A stretch of DNA of 52,334 bases, from assembly GCA_016213785.1 (NCBI GenBank), contig JACQZQ010000093.1:1-52334 (forward strand), read 5' to 3'. Under the pieces are notes generated by a model, which saw only the letters and a list, made by a program, of their open reading frames with translations, did not search any database and had not been told where the DNA came from. Of this stretch, positions 1 to 8,600 are shown in pieces (within the stretch, counting starts at the first letter, position 1; each line of letters begins with the position of its first letter). Source of the DNA: Acidobacteriota bacterium. GTDB taxonomy: Bacteria; Acidobacteriota; Blastocatellia; Chloracidobacteriales; JADJPF01. Made by a program: the position numbers and the translations under genes.

Positions 1-197
1 GGCGTATGTGGGCAGAAGTTCCCGCTACGTACCGAGGATGCCGGTCACTCTCTCAGCTTGTGGCACTTTGCACTAGTTGCGGACAGTGAAGCCGCGACTA
101 CAACCGAAGCGTAGCGAGGTTTAGTCGTCGGAGCATTCACTTCTCCAAAACCTTAGAGTTGCGTTAACAATGACCCTCTTTCGCTCAGAAAGAATGA
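1..197 (+). ncRNA. HEARO / IscB-type omega-RNA, 3' portion (window-truncated)
   Basis: This stretch is visibly more GC-rich than its surroundings and strongly foldable. Positions 3-12 pair with 21-29 (CGTA-GTGGG with CCCGC-TACG). A long arm pairs 85-90 with 136-141, 92-94 with 129-131, 96-100 with 122-126 and 102-105 with 118-121. A terminal hairpin pairs 177-182 with 188-193 and is followed at once by ATGA (194-197). From memory of IscB omega-RNA/HEARO RNAs, the order GGG/CCC stem, GGATGCC-GT block (36-45), long arm, AACAAT-ACC (166-175) and terminal CTCT-type hairpin matches their 3' half. The 5' guide-bearing half would lie outside the window. No iscB follows; the next gene is cas6, so this would be a standalone copy or remnant. 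Another structured RNA or mobile-element end is possible. The assignment rests on eye-level similarity only. Confidence 0.5.
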
Positions 198-248
198 TTG
201 ATTGAAAAATTCTTTTGATTTATTTAGAAAGCTAGAAAAAGGATTTCT

Positions 249-1202
249 ATGCTGCTAGATAGTTTTGCTAGCTTAGAGCTTCTATCTATAGAATTTGAAC
301 TTTTAGCTTGTCAGCAAGTTTCTTTACCAAGTTTTCTTGGTACAAGTCTGCGAGGGGCTTTTGGCGAGTCTTTAAAACAAGTTACTTGTGTAAAAGGTAT
401 TATAAATTGTACTAATTATTGTACTTCAGAAGTGTTTTGTCCTTATGATTATCTTTTTGAAACAGCCTCGCGTAGTGGTGCTAAACACTTGCAGAAACAA
501 GAAGATACACCTAATCCTTATATGATAGTCCCTCCGTCACTTAATCCAAGTGAAAAACTTAAGCGATTTGCTGAAGGAGAAAAGCTAAGCTTTGGAATAA
601 AATTAATTGGAAAAGCTTGTGATTATTTACCTTATGTTATTGAGACAGTTAAAGAGTTATGTCAAAAAGGTTTAACAGTTAAACGAATACCTTTTCAGCT
701 ATCAGAAATTAAGCAAACCTCTAAGCCTGAAAGTCTAAAAAGCCTAATTGAAAAGCGTTTGGCAGACTTTAATAACCTAACACAACTTAAAGTAGAATTT
801 CTGACACCCTTAAGACTTCGTACAAGCAGAGATATTTATGTAGGGATGAATGCAGAAACTAAATTAACTTTTGATTTGCTAGTAAAAAATTTGATCCGTA
901 GATTTTCTTTATTATCTCGTTTTCATGGTAAGGAATTAAGCTTAAGAGAGATAGAGAGTTTTAATGGCTTACTTAGCCTAACATCTAGCATAAGTTCAAC
1001 AAATGAAAATATTTATTGGTTTGATACAGAACGCTACTCTAACCGACAAAGGGCTAGGTTAAGATTTGGTGGTTTGATGGGCCACATAAGTTTTATAGGT
1101 AAAGCATTAGAAGAATTTCTTCCTTTATTACTTGCAGGTGAATATTTAAGTATAGGAGCATCAACAACATTTGGGTTAGGAAGATTACAAATATTAGAGT
1201 AA
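249..1202 (+). CDS. cas6: CRISPR-associated endoribonuclease Cas6 (RAMP)
   Basis: Cas6 cleaves precursor CRISPR transcripts inside the repeat to release guide RNAs. At 317 residues this fits the larger Cas6 family (PF10040-like). Visible hallmarks are LRGAFG at residues 34-39, a cysteine set at about 47, 54, 58 and 64 ending in CPY (C-x6-C-x3-C-x5-CPY), the GGLMGHISFIG segment near residue 270, and a C-terminal glycine-rich RAMP loop, GASTTFGLGR, about ten residues from the end. The ATG has AAAGGA about 7 bases upstream. No other cas gene or repeat array lies downstream: the next gene is convergent and unrelated. It is therefore either the last gene of a locus lying to the left or an orphan. 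The omega-RNA-like element directly upstream is unusual. The catalytic residue cannot be assigned from sequence alone. Confidence 0.88.
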   Translation: MLLDSFASLELLSIEFELLACQQVSLPSFLGTSLRGAFGESLKQVTCVKGIINCTNYCTSEVFCPYDYLFETASRSGAKHLQKQEDTPNPYMIVPPSLNPSEKLKRFAEGEKLSFGIKLIGKACDYLPYVIETVKELCQKGLTVKRIPFQLSEIKQTSKPESLKSLIEKRLADFNNLTQLKVEFLTPLRLRTSRDIYVGMNAETKLTFDLLVKNLIRRFSLLSRFHGKELSLREIESFNGLLSLTSSISSTNENIYWFDTERYSNRQRARLRFGGLMGHISFIGKALEEFLPLLLAGEYLSIGASTTFGLGRLQILE

Positions 1203-1204
1203 GT

Positions 1205-1756
1205 TTACTTTAGATCCTCTTTTAGCGCTTGGCATTGTTCATTTGTTAAAAGAGCTTCTACCTTATATCCTTCAATATCAACACCTGCGGCAATTGGGGT
1301 TTTACCTTCAGTAGCAAACTTAAGAAATTGAACTGAACTAAGTTTTCCTTCTTCTCTTTGTCTTTCATCAAATTTGGCAAAAATACGAGTTTGATCTTCT
1401 AGGAGTAAATAGATTTTTTCAGGTAACTGCCACCATTCTTTAAGTTTTACTTGTCGAATTCTAGGATCGTCAATTTCTATTAGAAGTGTAGCGCCTAACT
1501 CTTTATTTTGTCCTAAAAGCTCATTATAAGTATTTATCTCATGGACAATATTAGATTCTTTAACTATTCGTTCAGCCCTCATCATTTCTTGTATTTGATA
1601 GCGGACTGTTAAATGATTTTCAAATAGTAGAGTTAGATTTTCTCCAATATGAATGCGCCTTACAGCTTTAGCCTTAAGAACTTCTGCTCTAAACAGTGGT
1701 CTAGTTTCTTCATAAGTTTGATAATCCACTATTTCGCTACGTTGAACTAATCTCAT
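1205..1756 (-). CDS. DUF3501 family protein
   Basis: A 183-residue soluble protein of unknown biochemical function. The segment IGENLTLLFENHLTVRYQIQEMMRAER (residues ~37-63) and the later IDDP...KLKEWW region are the recognisable DUF3501 signature. Members of this family are typically encoded with rubrerythrin and a two-cluster CCG-domain iron-sulfur protein, exactly as here, so a role in the same peroxide/redox pathway is inferred from context. Its ATG (1756-1754) overlaps the TGA of the upstream Fe-S gene in the ATGA arrangement, indicating translational coupling. It ends two bases from the stop of the convergent cas6. I see no membrane segment or signal peptide. Confidence 0.85.
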   Translation of the reverse strand: MRLVQRSEIVDYQTYEETRPLFRAEVLKAKAVRRIHIGENLTLLFENHLTVRYQIQEMMRAERIVKESNIVHEINTYNELLGQNKELGATLLIEIDDPRIRQVKLKEWWQLPEKIYLLLEDQTRIFAKFDERQREEGKLSSVQFLKFATEGKTPIAAGVDIEGYKVEALLTNEQCQALKEDLK

Positions 1757-3123
1757 TTATTTTCCTTTTCCTCTTTAACTTCTATTTTTTCCTTAAACCC
1801 ATCTTCACGATAAGCACGTGCAAGTATTGACATAGGATGCATTGGGCTTACACCAGCGTGTTGCTTAAATTGTATAGCGGCTAAGGGGCAGTCAGTAGCC
1901 CATATTTCGGCTGCTTTATTGTCTTTCATTCCATCAAAAGCTTTTTTCCCAATTCTTATTGAAGGTTCGAAACCTTCTTTTGTCATTGCATATGTACCGT
2001 TATGACCACAGCATTCCATAACTGTAGAAGGAATAAGCCCAGGAATTTTACGTAAAAGATCTCTTCCTTTAAAACCTACGGCTTGTGCTCTTAAATGACA
2101 TGGAGCGTGATAAGAAACAGCTTTTCCTGGGGTACTACGAAAATTTGTATTAAACCTAGGTTCGTTACGAATAGACCATAAGTATTCACTTGGATCCATA
2201 ACAGAGGCAGCAAGTTTTTCAGCTTGGGGTCTATCAATTGGGTCAAGAAGTGTTGGGTATTCTTTTCTCATCATCATTGAGCACGTTGGATTAATAGCTA
2301 ATACTTTAGCGCCTTTTTCTACAAATGGAATTAATATTTTAAGGTTAGCTTTAGCCTGTTTTTTTAAGGTTTCAAGGTCGCCATGTTCCCAAGATGGCAT
2401 TCCACAACATTGTAAACCGGCGCTACAACGTATATCAACTTTGTTTTTTTCAAGTACTTCAATCGTATCTCTACCTATTTCAGGTTGGTTATTTTGCACA
2501 TAACAGGTCTGGAAAAGAACAGCCTCGCCGCCTATTTCCTCTTTAATTTTTCCTGTCATTGCTGCCCATTTTTCAAAAGTGCTTGAAGCAAAATCTGGGA
2601 GTAGTTTATCTTTATGGATACCTAGGAAAAGTTCCATAAAAAATCTATGAAGTTTAACCCTATTTGCAACATTTGCCATTCCAAAGCTAGCACGAGCCAT
2701 TTTTCCAGCAGCATCAGGGCTACCTAGTATTTCTTCACGAAAACTTAAACCCTCGCGTCGTGCTTTTTGTGCTTTATAGCGATGGACTAATTTAGGAAAA
2801 TCTAACTTAAATTCATGTTTATCCCTAATGGTGTATGGACACTGGACTTCACAAAGTTTACATTGAAAACAAGCATCCATAACGCTTTTTGTATCATCAG
2901 GAGTAAGTTTTTTTAAATCACCATCATAATTATTATCTACTAGGGAAAATAGTATAGGGAAACTATCACAGTACTTAAAACAGAGCCTACAACCATGACA
3001 GATTTCAAAAGTACGCTGAATTTCTTTGTTTAAGGCTTTAGCATCCCAGTATTTATCTTCGCTTGGATCATAAGATAAGCCATCAGTAGGTTGATATGAA
3101 ATATTTTTATCTTTGGTACTCAC
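1753..3123 (-). CDS. (Fe-S)-binding oxidoreductase with two 4Fe-4S sites and two CCG domains (HdrD/GlpC-like)
   Basis: A 456-residue electron-transfer protein of the GlpC / heterodisulfide-reductase-D type. Two 4Fe-4S ferredoxin motifs are visible: CHGCRLC...YC (Cys 42, 45, 48, 52) and CFQCKLC...QCPY (Cys 85, 88, 91, 95). Two cysteine-rich CCG domains follow, the first ending in QCCGMP near residue 240 and the second in ECCGHNG near residue 370. It lies between rubrerythrin (upstream) and DUF3501 (overlapping start). The likely job, inferred from this conserved trio, is to pass electrons to rubrerythrin for peroxide reduction, in place of the rubredoxin domain that this rubrerythrin lacks. 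The protein is soluble, with no transmembrane segments. The 88-base gap to rubrerythrin contains a strong hairpin that may set unequal expression. Confidence 0.87.
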   Translation of the reverse strand: MSTKDKNISYQPTDGLSYDPSEDKYWDAKALNKEIQRTFEICHGCRLCFKYCDSFPILFSLVDNNYDGDLKKLTPDDTKSVMDACFQCKLCEVQCPYTIRDKHEFKLDFPKLVHRYKAQKARREGLSFREEILGSPDAAGKMARASFGMANVANRVKLHRFFMELFLGIHKDKLLPDFASSTFEKWAAMTGKIKEEIGGEAVLFQTCYVQNNQPEIGRDTIEVLEKNKVDIRCSAGLQCCGMPSWEHGDLETLKKQAKANLKILIPFVEKGAKVLAINPTCSMMMRKEYPTLLDPIDRPQAEKLAASVMDPSEYLWSIRNEPRFNTNFRSTPGKAVSYHAPCHLRAQAVGFKGRDLLRKIPGLIPSTVMECCGHNGTYAMTKEGFEPSIRIGKKAFDGMKDNKAAEIWATDCPLAAIQFKQHAGVSPMHPMSILARAYREDGFKEKIEVKEEKENK

Positions 3124-3168
3124 TTAAGACTCCTGATTTTGTAGGACTAGAGTCCAGGGTGTATTTAG

Positions 3169-3197
3169 TATCCCCAGAACTAGAGTTTCTGGGGATA
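3169..3197 (-). terminator. Hairpin between rubrerythrin and the Fe-S gene (attenuator or partial terminator)
   Basis: TATCCCCAGAA at 3169-3179 is perfectly repeated in reverse complement at 3187-3197, an 11-bp stem with a 7-base loop. On the minus strand it follows the rubrerythrin stop by 14 bases but is not followed by a T-run (CTAAAT). It is more likely an RNA-stabilising or attenuating structure than a full terminator. That would leave more rubrerythrin message than downstream message. The function is inferred. Confidence 0.6.
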
Positions 3198-3211
3198 TAA
3201 AGAGGTATTAC

Positions 3212-3631
3212 TTAAGAAATTGAGTCTAAGAGGTTTGAAAAGCGCCCTGCGTGGGATTTTTCAGCTTTAGCTAAAGTTTCAAACCAGTCGGCTATTTCAG
3301 AAAAACCTTCTTCACGAGCAGATTTTGCCATTCCAGGATACATATCTGTATATTCATGGGTTTCACCATGAACGGCGGATTTTAGATTAAGTGCTGTATC
3401 ACCAAAGGGTTGATCGGTAGCAGGATCTCCTACTTTTTTAAGGTAGTCTAAGTGACCATGAGCGTGTCCTGTTTCGCCTTCAGCAGTATCACGGAAATTT
3501 CCAGCTATTTCTGGGTAGCCTTCAACATCAGCGATTTTTGCAAAATAAAGATATCTACGGTTTGCCATAGATTCACCTGCAAATGCATCTTTTAAGTTTT
3601 GATGTGTTTTAGTTCCTTTAAGTTCGGCCAT
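3212..3631 (-). CDS. Rubrerythrin-like ferritin-fold diiron protein
   Basis: A 139-residue four-helix diiron protein expected to reduce hydrogen peroxide in the cytoplasm. Diiron ligand motifs are visible: E in GESMANRRY (~19), [10 protein letters not shown] (~52-61), E in HGETHEY and AEKSHAGR near the C-terminus, forming the two E-x-x-H half-sites. It lacks the C-terminal rubredoxin domain with its two CxxC pairs, so an external electron donor is needed. The adjacent Fe-S protein is the obvious candidate. The start has GGAG 8-9 bases upstream on the minus strand. It is divergent from the MerR regulator at 3867, which could control it, though I see no direct proof. Confidence 0.9.
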   Translation of the reverse strand: MAELKGTKTHQNLKDAFAGESMANRRYLYFAKIADVEGYPEIAGNFRDTAEGETGHAHGHLDYLKKVGDPATDQPFGDTALNLKSAVHGETHEYTDMYPGMAKSAREEGFSEIADWFETLAKAEKSHAGRFSNLLDSIS

Positions 3632-3831
3632 GTTAATTTCTCCTTTTTTATTTGATTTAATTTGAGGATGTATAAAAGTAGTAGTGCAAATACTATAGGG
3701 CGTTTTTTATCATATGAAATTAGCTTTGTCTATGGTTTTACTTCTTTATTTTCCTAAGTTATAGCATTTTTGATACTTTTAAGTTTAATAACTAAAGTAA
3801 CTAAAAATTTTTTAATAAAAGTGTTTTTATC

Positions 3832-3866
3832 TTGACAGCATTACAGTAAATCAATATTATGCTGTT
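3832..3866 (+). promoter_or_regulatory. Sigma-70-type promoter with overlapping dyad, apparently leaderless
   Basis: TTGACA (3832-3837), exactly 17 bases, then TATTAT (3855-3860), a near-perfect consensus promoter. Transcription would start around 3866-3868, on or next to the ATG at 3867. No ribosome-binding site fits between, so the message should be leaderless. An inverted repeat ACAGCAT (3835-3841) / ATGCTGT (3859-3865) overlaps both promoter boxes and is a plausible autoregulatory operator for the MerR protein. Confidence 0.7.
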
Positions 3867-4385
3867 ATGGTTACAAAAGATAACGAACAACAAAAATATA
3901 ATCTAGAAGAGCTATCGCAAGCTGTAACCAAGATGCTTGATGAGCAAGGGTTATTAGATGCACAGCAAGATAATCGTGTTTCTGCTGCACCTGATGCTAG
4001 AACTATTCGCTACTATACTACACTAGGACTCTTAGAGAGACCAAGCATCATTGGACGGCAAGCTTATTATGGGTATCGCCATTTATTACAGATAGTTGCC
4101 ATTAAAGCTCTACAGGGGTTATCTTTGCCACTCTCGGAAATACAAGCCAAATTATATGGTCGTAGTAATCAAGAATTAACAGCTATTCTTTCAGCCATTT
4201 CACAAAATCATGCCAAAAAGCCTATAGAAGTTCGCTTGTTACATTGGCAAGAAGTAACAATCGAGCCTGGGCTAAAGATTATGGTGGAAGAAGGCTGGAC
4301 ACCCTCACAAGATATAAACTCAATAATAGAAAAAGTCCATGCGGTTTTAACCACTCTAGCCAACTCCAAAAATAACCAAAATTAG
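3867..4385 (+). CDS. MerR-family transcriptional regulator
   Basis: A 172-residue regulator. The winged-helix MerR signature is visible at residues ~45-90: TIRYYTTLGLL followed by a YGYRHLLQI..IKALQGLSLPLSEI segment. The N-terminal ~40 residues are an extension, since MerR DNA-binding domains usually begin at residue 1-5. The C-terminal part (~110-172) is short and has no cysteine metal-sensing pattern, so the signal is unknown. It is divergent from the rubrerythrin cassette and convergent with the peptidase gene, 8 bases away. The promoter at 3832 has a 17-base spacer, not the 19-20-base spacer of classic MerR-activated promoters, so repression or autoregulation is more likely at its own gene. 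Confidence 0.82.
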   Translation: MVTKDNEQQKYNLEELSQAVTKMLDEQGLLDAQQDNRVSAAPDARTIRYYTTLGLLERPSIIGRQAYYGYRHLLQIVAIKALQGLSLPLSEIQAKLYGRSNQELTAILSAISQNHAKKPIEVRLLHWQEVTIEPGLKIMVEEGWTPSQDINSIIEKVHAVLTTLANSKNNQN

Positions 4386-4393
4386 AATGAAAA

Positions 4394-5248
4394 TCATTCA
4401 ATATCAGGAATCCAATAAACTCTATCACCTTTAGTTACTTTCTTTAGACCTAAAGTAGGTAATTTATCTTCTGTAACTCCTATATAGGTAAAGTGGGGTT
4501 CATCAGAAACTACTGTTTGAAACCAACCATAATTGGCTAAAAGACTGCGAACATTGGGATTAGCATGCTCTGTAACATCAAGAGCAAGCATTGAGATATG
4601 TTGAGATGTACCTACAGCAGCAACAGAATATAAAATAGATTTATCTAAGCTTTTACTAAAAAAATAGCCTTTAGATTCTAGCTTAAGGATTTCTGGAATC
4701 TGTTGTGAGGGAGAGAGTTTTTTAATTCTATCTACATCTTCTTGACTTATATGTTTTTGCCTAAGATGAAAACTTAAACCAGGGTCAACTCGGCTACGCC
4801 AGAGTTTAGCTGTATCTCTGTAGCTACGAGTAGATGCAGTTGTTCCATTAGGTGTAATGCTTAAAGCTTTCTTATGTGCTTCAGTTTGTGCTTCAATTAA
4901 TGCTTTCATTGCAGAAGATTGTAGGGTTACTAATATTCCATTCATTTTTTTTTGTTCAGATTTAATGCTACCTTGCCATTTGCTTACACTAGACTCATCT
5001 GGAAAAATTACATAAGGAGGGGCAATAGCTGGTTGTGTAGTAAATATGGCACCATATTCAGATAAAATTCTCATAAGAATTTTGTCATTTAGGTCATATG
5101 TGATTTTATTATTTTTTAGATGTTTTTCAAAAGCAGGGTTAATTTTATAATTTAGAGGTTGGTTACTAATAATACTACTATTTACAATGGTAGGTATTAT
5201 AAAAATAAATAGGCTAAATATAGCTAGCATAGAGTATTTATTAAACAT
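4394..5248 (-). CDS. VanY/LAS-type D-alanyl-D-alanine carboxypeptidase-like protein, exported
   Basis: A 284-residue protein with an N-terminal hydrophobic export signal (residues ~5-23). The C-terminal third carries LAS metallopeptidase hallmarks: GTSQHISMLALDV near residue 213-225 (the S-x-H-x(6)-D zinc-binding pattern with His and Asp kept, although the usual Gly after His is replaced) and DEPHF near residue 248-252 (the catalytic Glu-x-His pattern). Such enzymes cleave D-Ala-D-Ala or related cell-wall peptide bonds in the periplasm. The middle region (~60-190) is charged and unrecognised and may be an inhibitory or recognition domain. It is convergent with merR, and the upstream region is an AT-rich gap. 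Confidence 0.72.
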   Translation of the reverse strand: MFNKYSMLAIFSLFIFIIPTIVNSSIISNQPLNYKINPAFEKHLKNNKITYDLNDKILMRILSEYGAIFTTQPAIAPPYVIFPDESSVSKWQGSIKSEQKKMNGILVTLQSSAMKALIEAQTEAHKKALSITPNGTTASTRSYRDTAKLWRSRVDPGLSFHLRQKHISQEDVDRIKKLSPSQQIPEILKLESKGYFFSKSLDKSILYSVAAVGTSQHISMLALDVTEHANPNVRSLLANYGWFQTVVSDEPHFTYIGVTEDKLPTLGLKKVTKGDRVYWIPDIE

Positions 5249-5690
5249 TTAATTATTTATCCTATATCCTTAATTAATAGTTTTATTTACATAATATTTT
5301 GATATTTTCATTTTCTTCTTAGCCAGACTAAGGGTTATTGTTTTTAGATGCTGTAGTTTTAAATCACGAATAATTATTAGAAACTTATTTATAGATTAAA
5401 GGCTGTTAAAAGATTTTTAACAATACCGTTACAATGGTTTTGAAATCAAATTGTAGTTAGGTTAAACTCTGCCTACTGTTTTGAACTAAATAACTTAGTA
5501 ATAAGAATATATATAACAATGTCATATTCTAATCTTTTTCCGCAGCTAGCTTTAATCTTTATTTCTTATATTTCTAATAATTTAACCTTAAAAATAAAAA
5601 TTTTAGGTTGTTATAAATAGTTCTTAAATGGCTATAACTTATTGAAATGAAAATCCTTATACTAAATATATTTTTATAGGAAGCAAATAA
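5249..5690. other. AT-rich divergent intergenic region with two hairpins
   Basis: There is no credible gene here between the peptidase (-) and glutamate dehydrogenase (+). Two small palindromes are visible: GTTAAAA-GAT-TTTTAAC at 5405-5421, and AACCT...AGGTT with an A/T-rich inner stem at 5584-5609. AGGAAG at 5678-5683 is the likely ribosome-binding site for the gene at 5691. TATACT at 5658-5663 resembles a -10 box but has no well-placed -35. Confidence 0.5.
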
Positions 5691-8600
5691 ATGAGTAAAG
5701 AGAAAAAAACTAAAAAACTAGATCCTTCTTCATTAAACCCATTAGTATCAAGCTCACAAGCAACTACTTTAGATGATGAGAATGCTAACGAGAAAGTTAA
5801 TAGTAACGCTAGTAGTAGTGCTAGTAGTAGTGCTAGTAGTAACGGTAATAATAGTGCTAGTGAAAATAATAACCCAAGTAACACCAATGGCGATTTTATA
5901 AAAATTGAAAAAACAACAAAAACTCTACCAGATAATAATTTAGAGAAAAGAAAAAATCCAAAATCTTCTGCACGATTAACTGATGCTGCTAAAGCTTCAA
6001 AAAGTAACCACCTAGGAGAACCTATTAAAATGGCAAAAACCAAGAAAACTTCTGCTTTAACTACTCAACTTACTGAAAAGAGTGAAGAGAGTTCAAGTGT
6101 AAAAGCTACTACTATGCTTTCGCCTACATATCCTAACTCTGAAGAAGATACTGTTTTTTTTGGCAATAGTCCTACTGTTCTAGATACACAACCTAATAAA
6201 GCTCTTCTAGAAGATTTTTCGCAAATTTTCCTAAGAAGAGTTGAAGAGCGTTATACTAAGCGCCTTTCCCCTGATCAACTTCGACGCAATATAGCTGAAA
6301 TGCTTTCATTTATTTCTGAGCGTAAAGCTGGGGAAATAAAGATTCGTTCTATTTTTATGCATAAAGCTGGGCTTGATCCTAATGAAGAGCTTGTAGCAGT
6401 AGAAACTTGTATGGAGGATCAACCTTTTATTGTTGACACCATTAAGTTGGCTTTTGTTGAGCAAGGACTTGCAGTTGCCTATGCTGTTACTTTACTTGTT
6501 CCTGCACAACGTGATGCTAATGGGGTACTTTTATCTGTTAACCCTGATTCTAGTGTTCAAGTTGAATCAGTTACTCGCTTTTTACTGCAACGTGTTAAGA
6601 CATTGCAGATACGTCAATTTCTAGTTAATGATTTACATAACCGACTTTCGCTTGCACGTGCTACTACAAGTGCATTTTTAAGATTAAAGAAACTTGGTAG
6701 AGAAATTATTAATGAGTACCATTATTTAGGACAAATTTATTCAAGTCAAAAACATCTTTTCCAACAAGTTTCTGACTTTTTAAGCTGGCTACTTGATGAA
6801 CATTTTGTTTTCTTTGGAGCCTCATTCTATCAGCCTAAGCTATTAGCTAACAATAGTTTAGGTTCTGCCTACTCTTTAGTCAAAAACGGGAATAATTCTG
6901 TTACTGTTGCAGAGCGTTTCTTTTCTCCTAATCATTTTAATCGTGAGCGTTTTGGTGAGGGTGATTTAATTAAATTTCATAAAAGTGGCTCAGATTCACA
7001 AATACATCGTGCTGGTAAAATTCTAGATATAATGTTTCGTCGTTTTGATGATGCAGGAAATGCTAATGGTGGAGTTGTTTTCCATGGATTGCTTACTCAA
7101 AAAGCTATTAGCTCAACTGCTGGTGATATTCCTATGTTTTCTTCTCGTCTAGACACATTGCTTAATTCAGAGGAAGTAGGGCCAGAAAATCATCGTTATC
7201 GTGCAATGCGAAAAGCTTTTGATGCTATTCCAGTAGAGTTTCTTTTAGAAACTTCACCTGCTGGCTTAAAAGATTTAGTGACAGCCGCAATAAAAGCAGA
7301 ATCTACAGGTGAGGCTGTTACTCAGGTTGTTTTTAACCCTGATGAACAATCTGTTTCTGCTTTTATGCTAATTACTCAAGATGTTTTTACAGATAGTTTA
7401 AGGGAAACTCTTCAATCAGCCCTTAGTCAAGGAACTCAAGCACAATACAGTGATCGTCGAGTTACAGCAGGCTATGGTCGTTTAATAGGGTTATATTTTT
7501 ATCTAGCAGGTTGTCAACGTCTAGATTTATCTGTAGAGGAACTAGAATCTCAACTTCTTTCCCTTTGTACTCCTTGGCTTGAACAATTAGGTCATGCTTT
7601 AAGAGTTCGTTATGATCTTGATACAGCTAAACATCTTCAACATTATTTTGGCCCTGCATTTCCTGATTCCTATCAACGCTCAACTACCCCAGAACATGCT
7701 GTTAGAGATGTAGCGCTACTTGAAATGGCTGTAAACACTGATGAAATTAGATTTGATATTTTCCAAGAATCCGAAGATATTGCTGAAAACCATGCAAGAC
7801 TTCGCCTTTATTATAAAATTTCCTCTAAAGGTGAATTATTCCTATCAGATATTTTGCCTATTTTAGATAATTTTGGTTTTCGTATAGTTGATCAAGAGGG
7901 TATTTTACTTGATTTTGAAGACTCTAATAGAATGCAGATGGACACTTTCCGTTTTGTTTTGCAATCTAATTTTGAGCAGCTTTTTGATCGTAAACTACTT
8001 TTAGTTAACGCTCTTAGAGCAGTATTTCGCGGTGATGTAAAGAGCGGTAGACTTAATTATCTAACTCCACAAGCAGGTTTAAATTGGGAAGAAGTAGATA
8101 TGCTACGCGCCTATGTTGGTTATGCGTTACAAATTTGCCCAACCCTTGCTAGAGAGGCTGTTAACCGTGTTCTAAGACAAAAACTTGATGTAGTACGTGC
8201 TCTAGTAGATTTATTTAATGCTAAATTCCTTCCAGATGAAACTCGTAATCTTAATGGGATTACAACTGGTAGAACCGCTAGAGTTGACCAAGTTAGAGAA
8301 CGCTTAAATACAAAACTTAACTCTATTCAAGACGCAACCGAAGATAGAGTGCTTAGAACTGTAGCTAATTTAATTGAGTCCACAGTTAGAACAAACTTTT
8401 TCCGCACTGATAGAAAGAGCCATTATATTAGCTTTAAGATCAACTGTGCCAACCTTGAATCAGTCCCAGAACCTCGTCCAAAATTTGAAATATTTGTTCA
8501 TGCATCAACTGTTGAAGGTGTCCATTTACGAGGAGGCAAAATAGCAAGAGGCGGGTTGCGATGGTCAGACCGTATAGATGATTATAGAACAGAAGTATTT

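Noticed and set aside
1-248. CRISPR repeat array next to cas6
   Set aside because: No direct repeats of 25-40 bases with regular spacers are present. The structure is that of a folded RNA.
5657-6043. Minus-strand frame of 128 codons with Leu-rich repeats
   Set aside because: It is the complement of the low-complexity Ser/Asn repeat of the glutamate dehydrogenase start and has no independent support.
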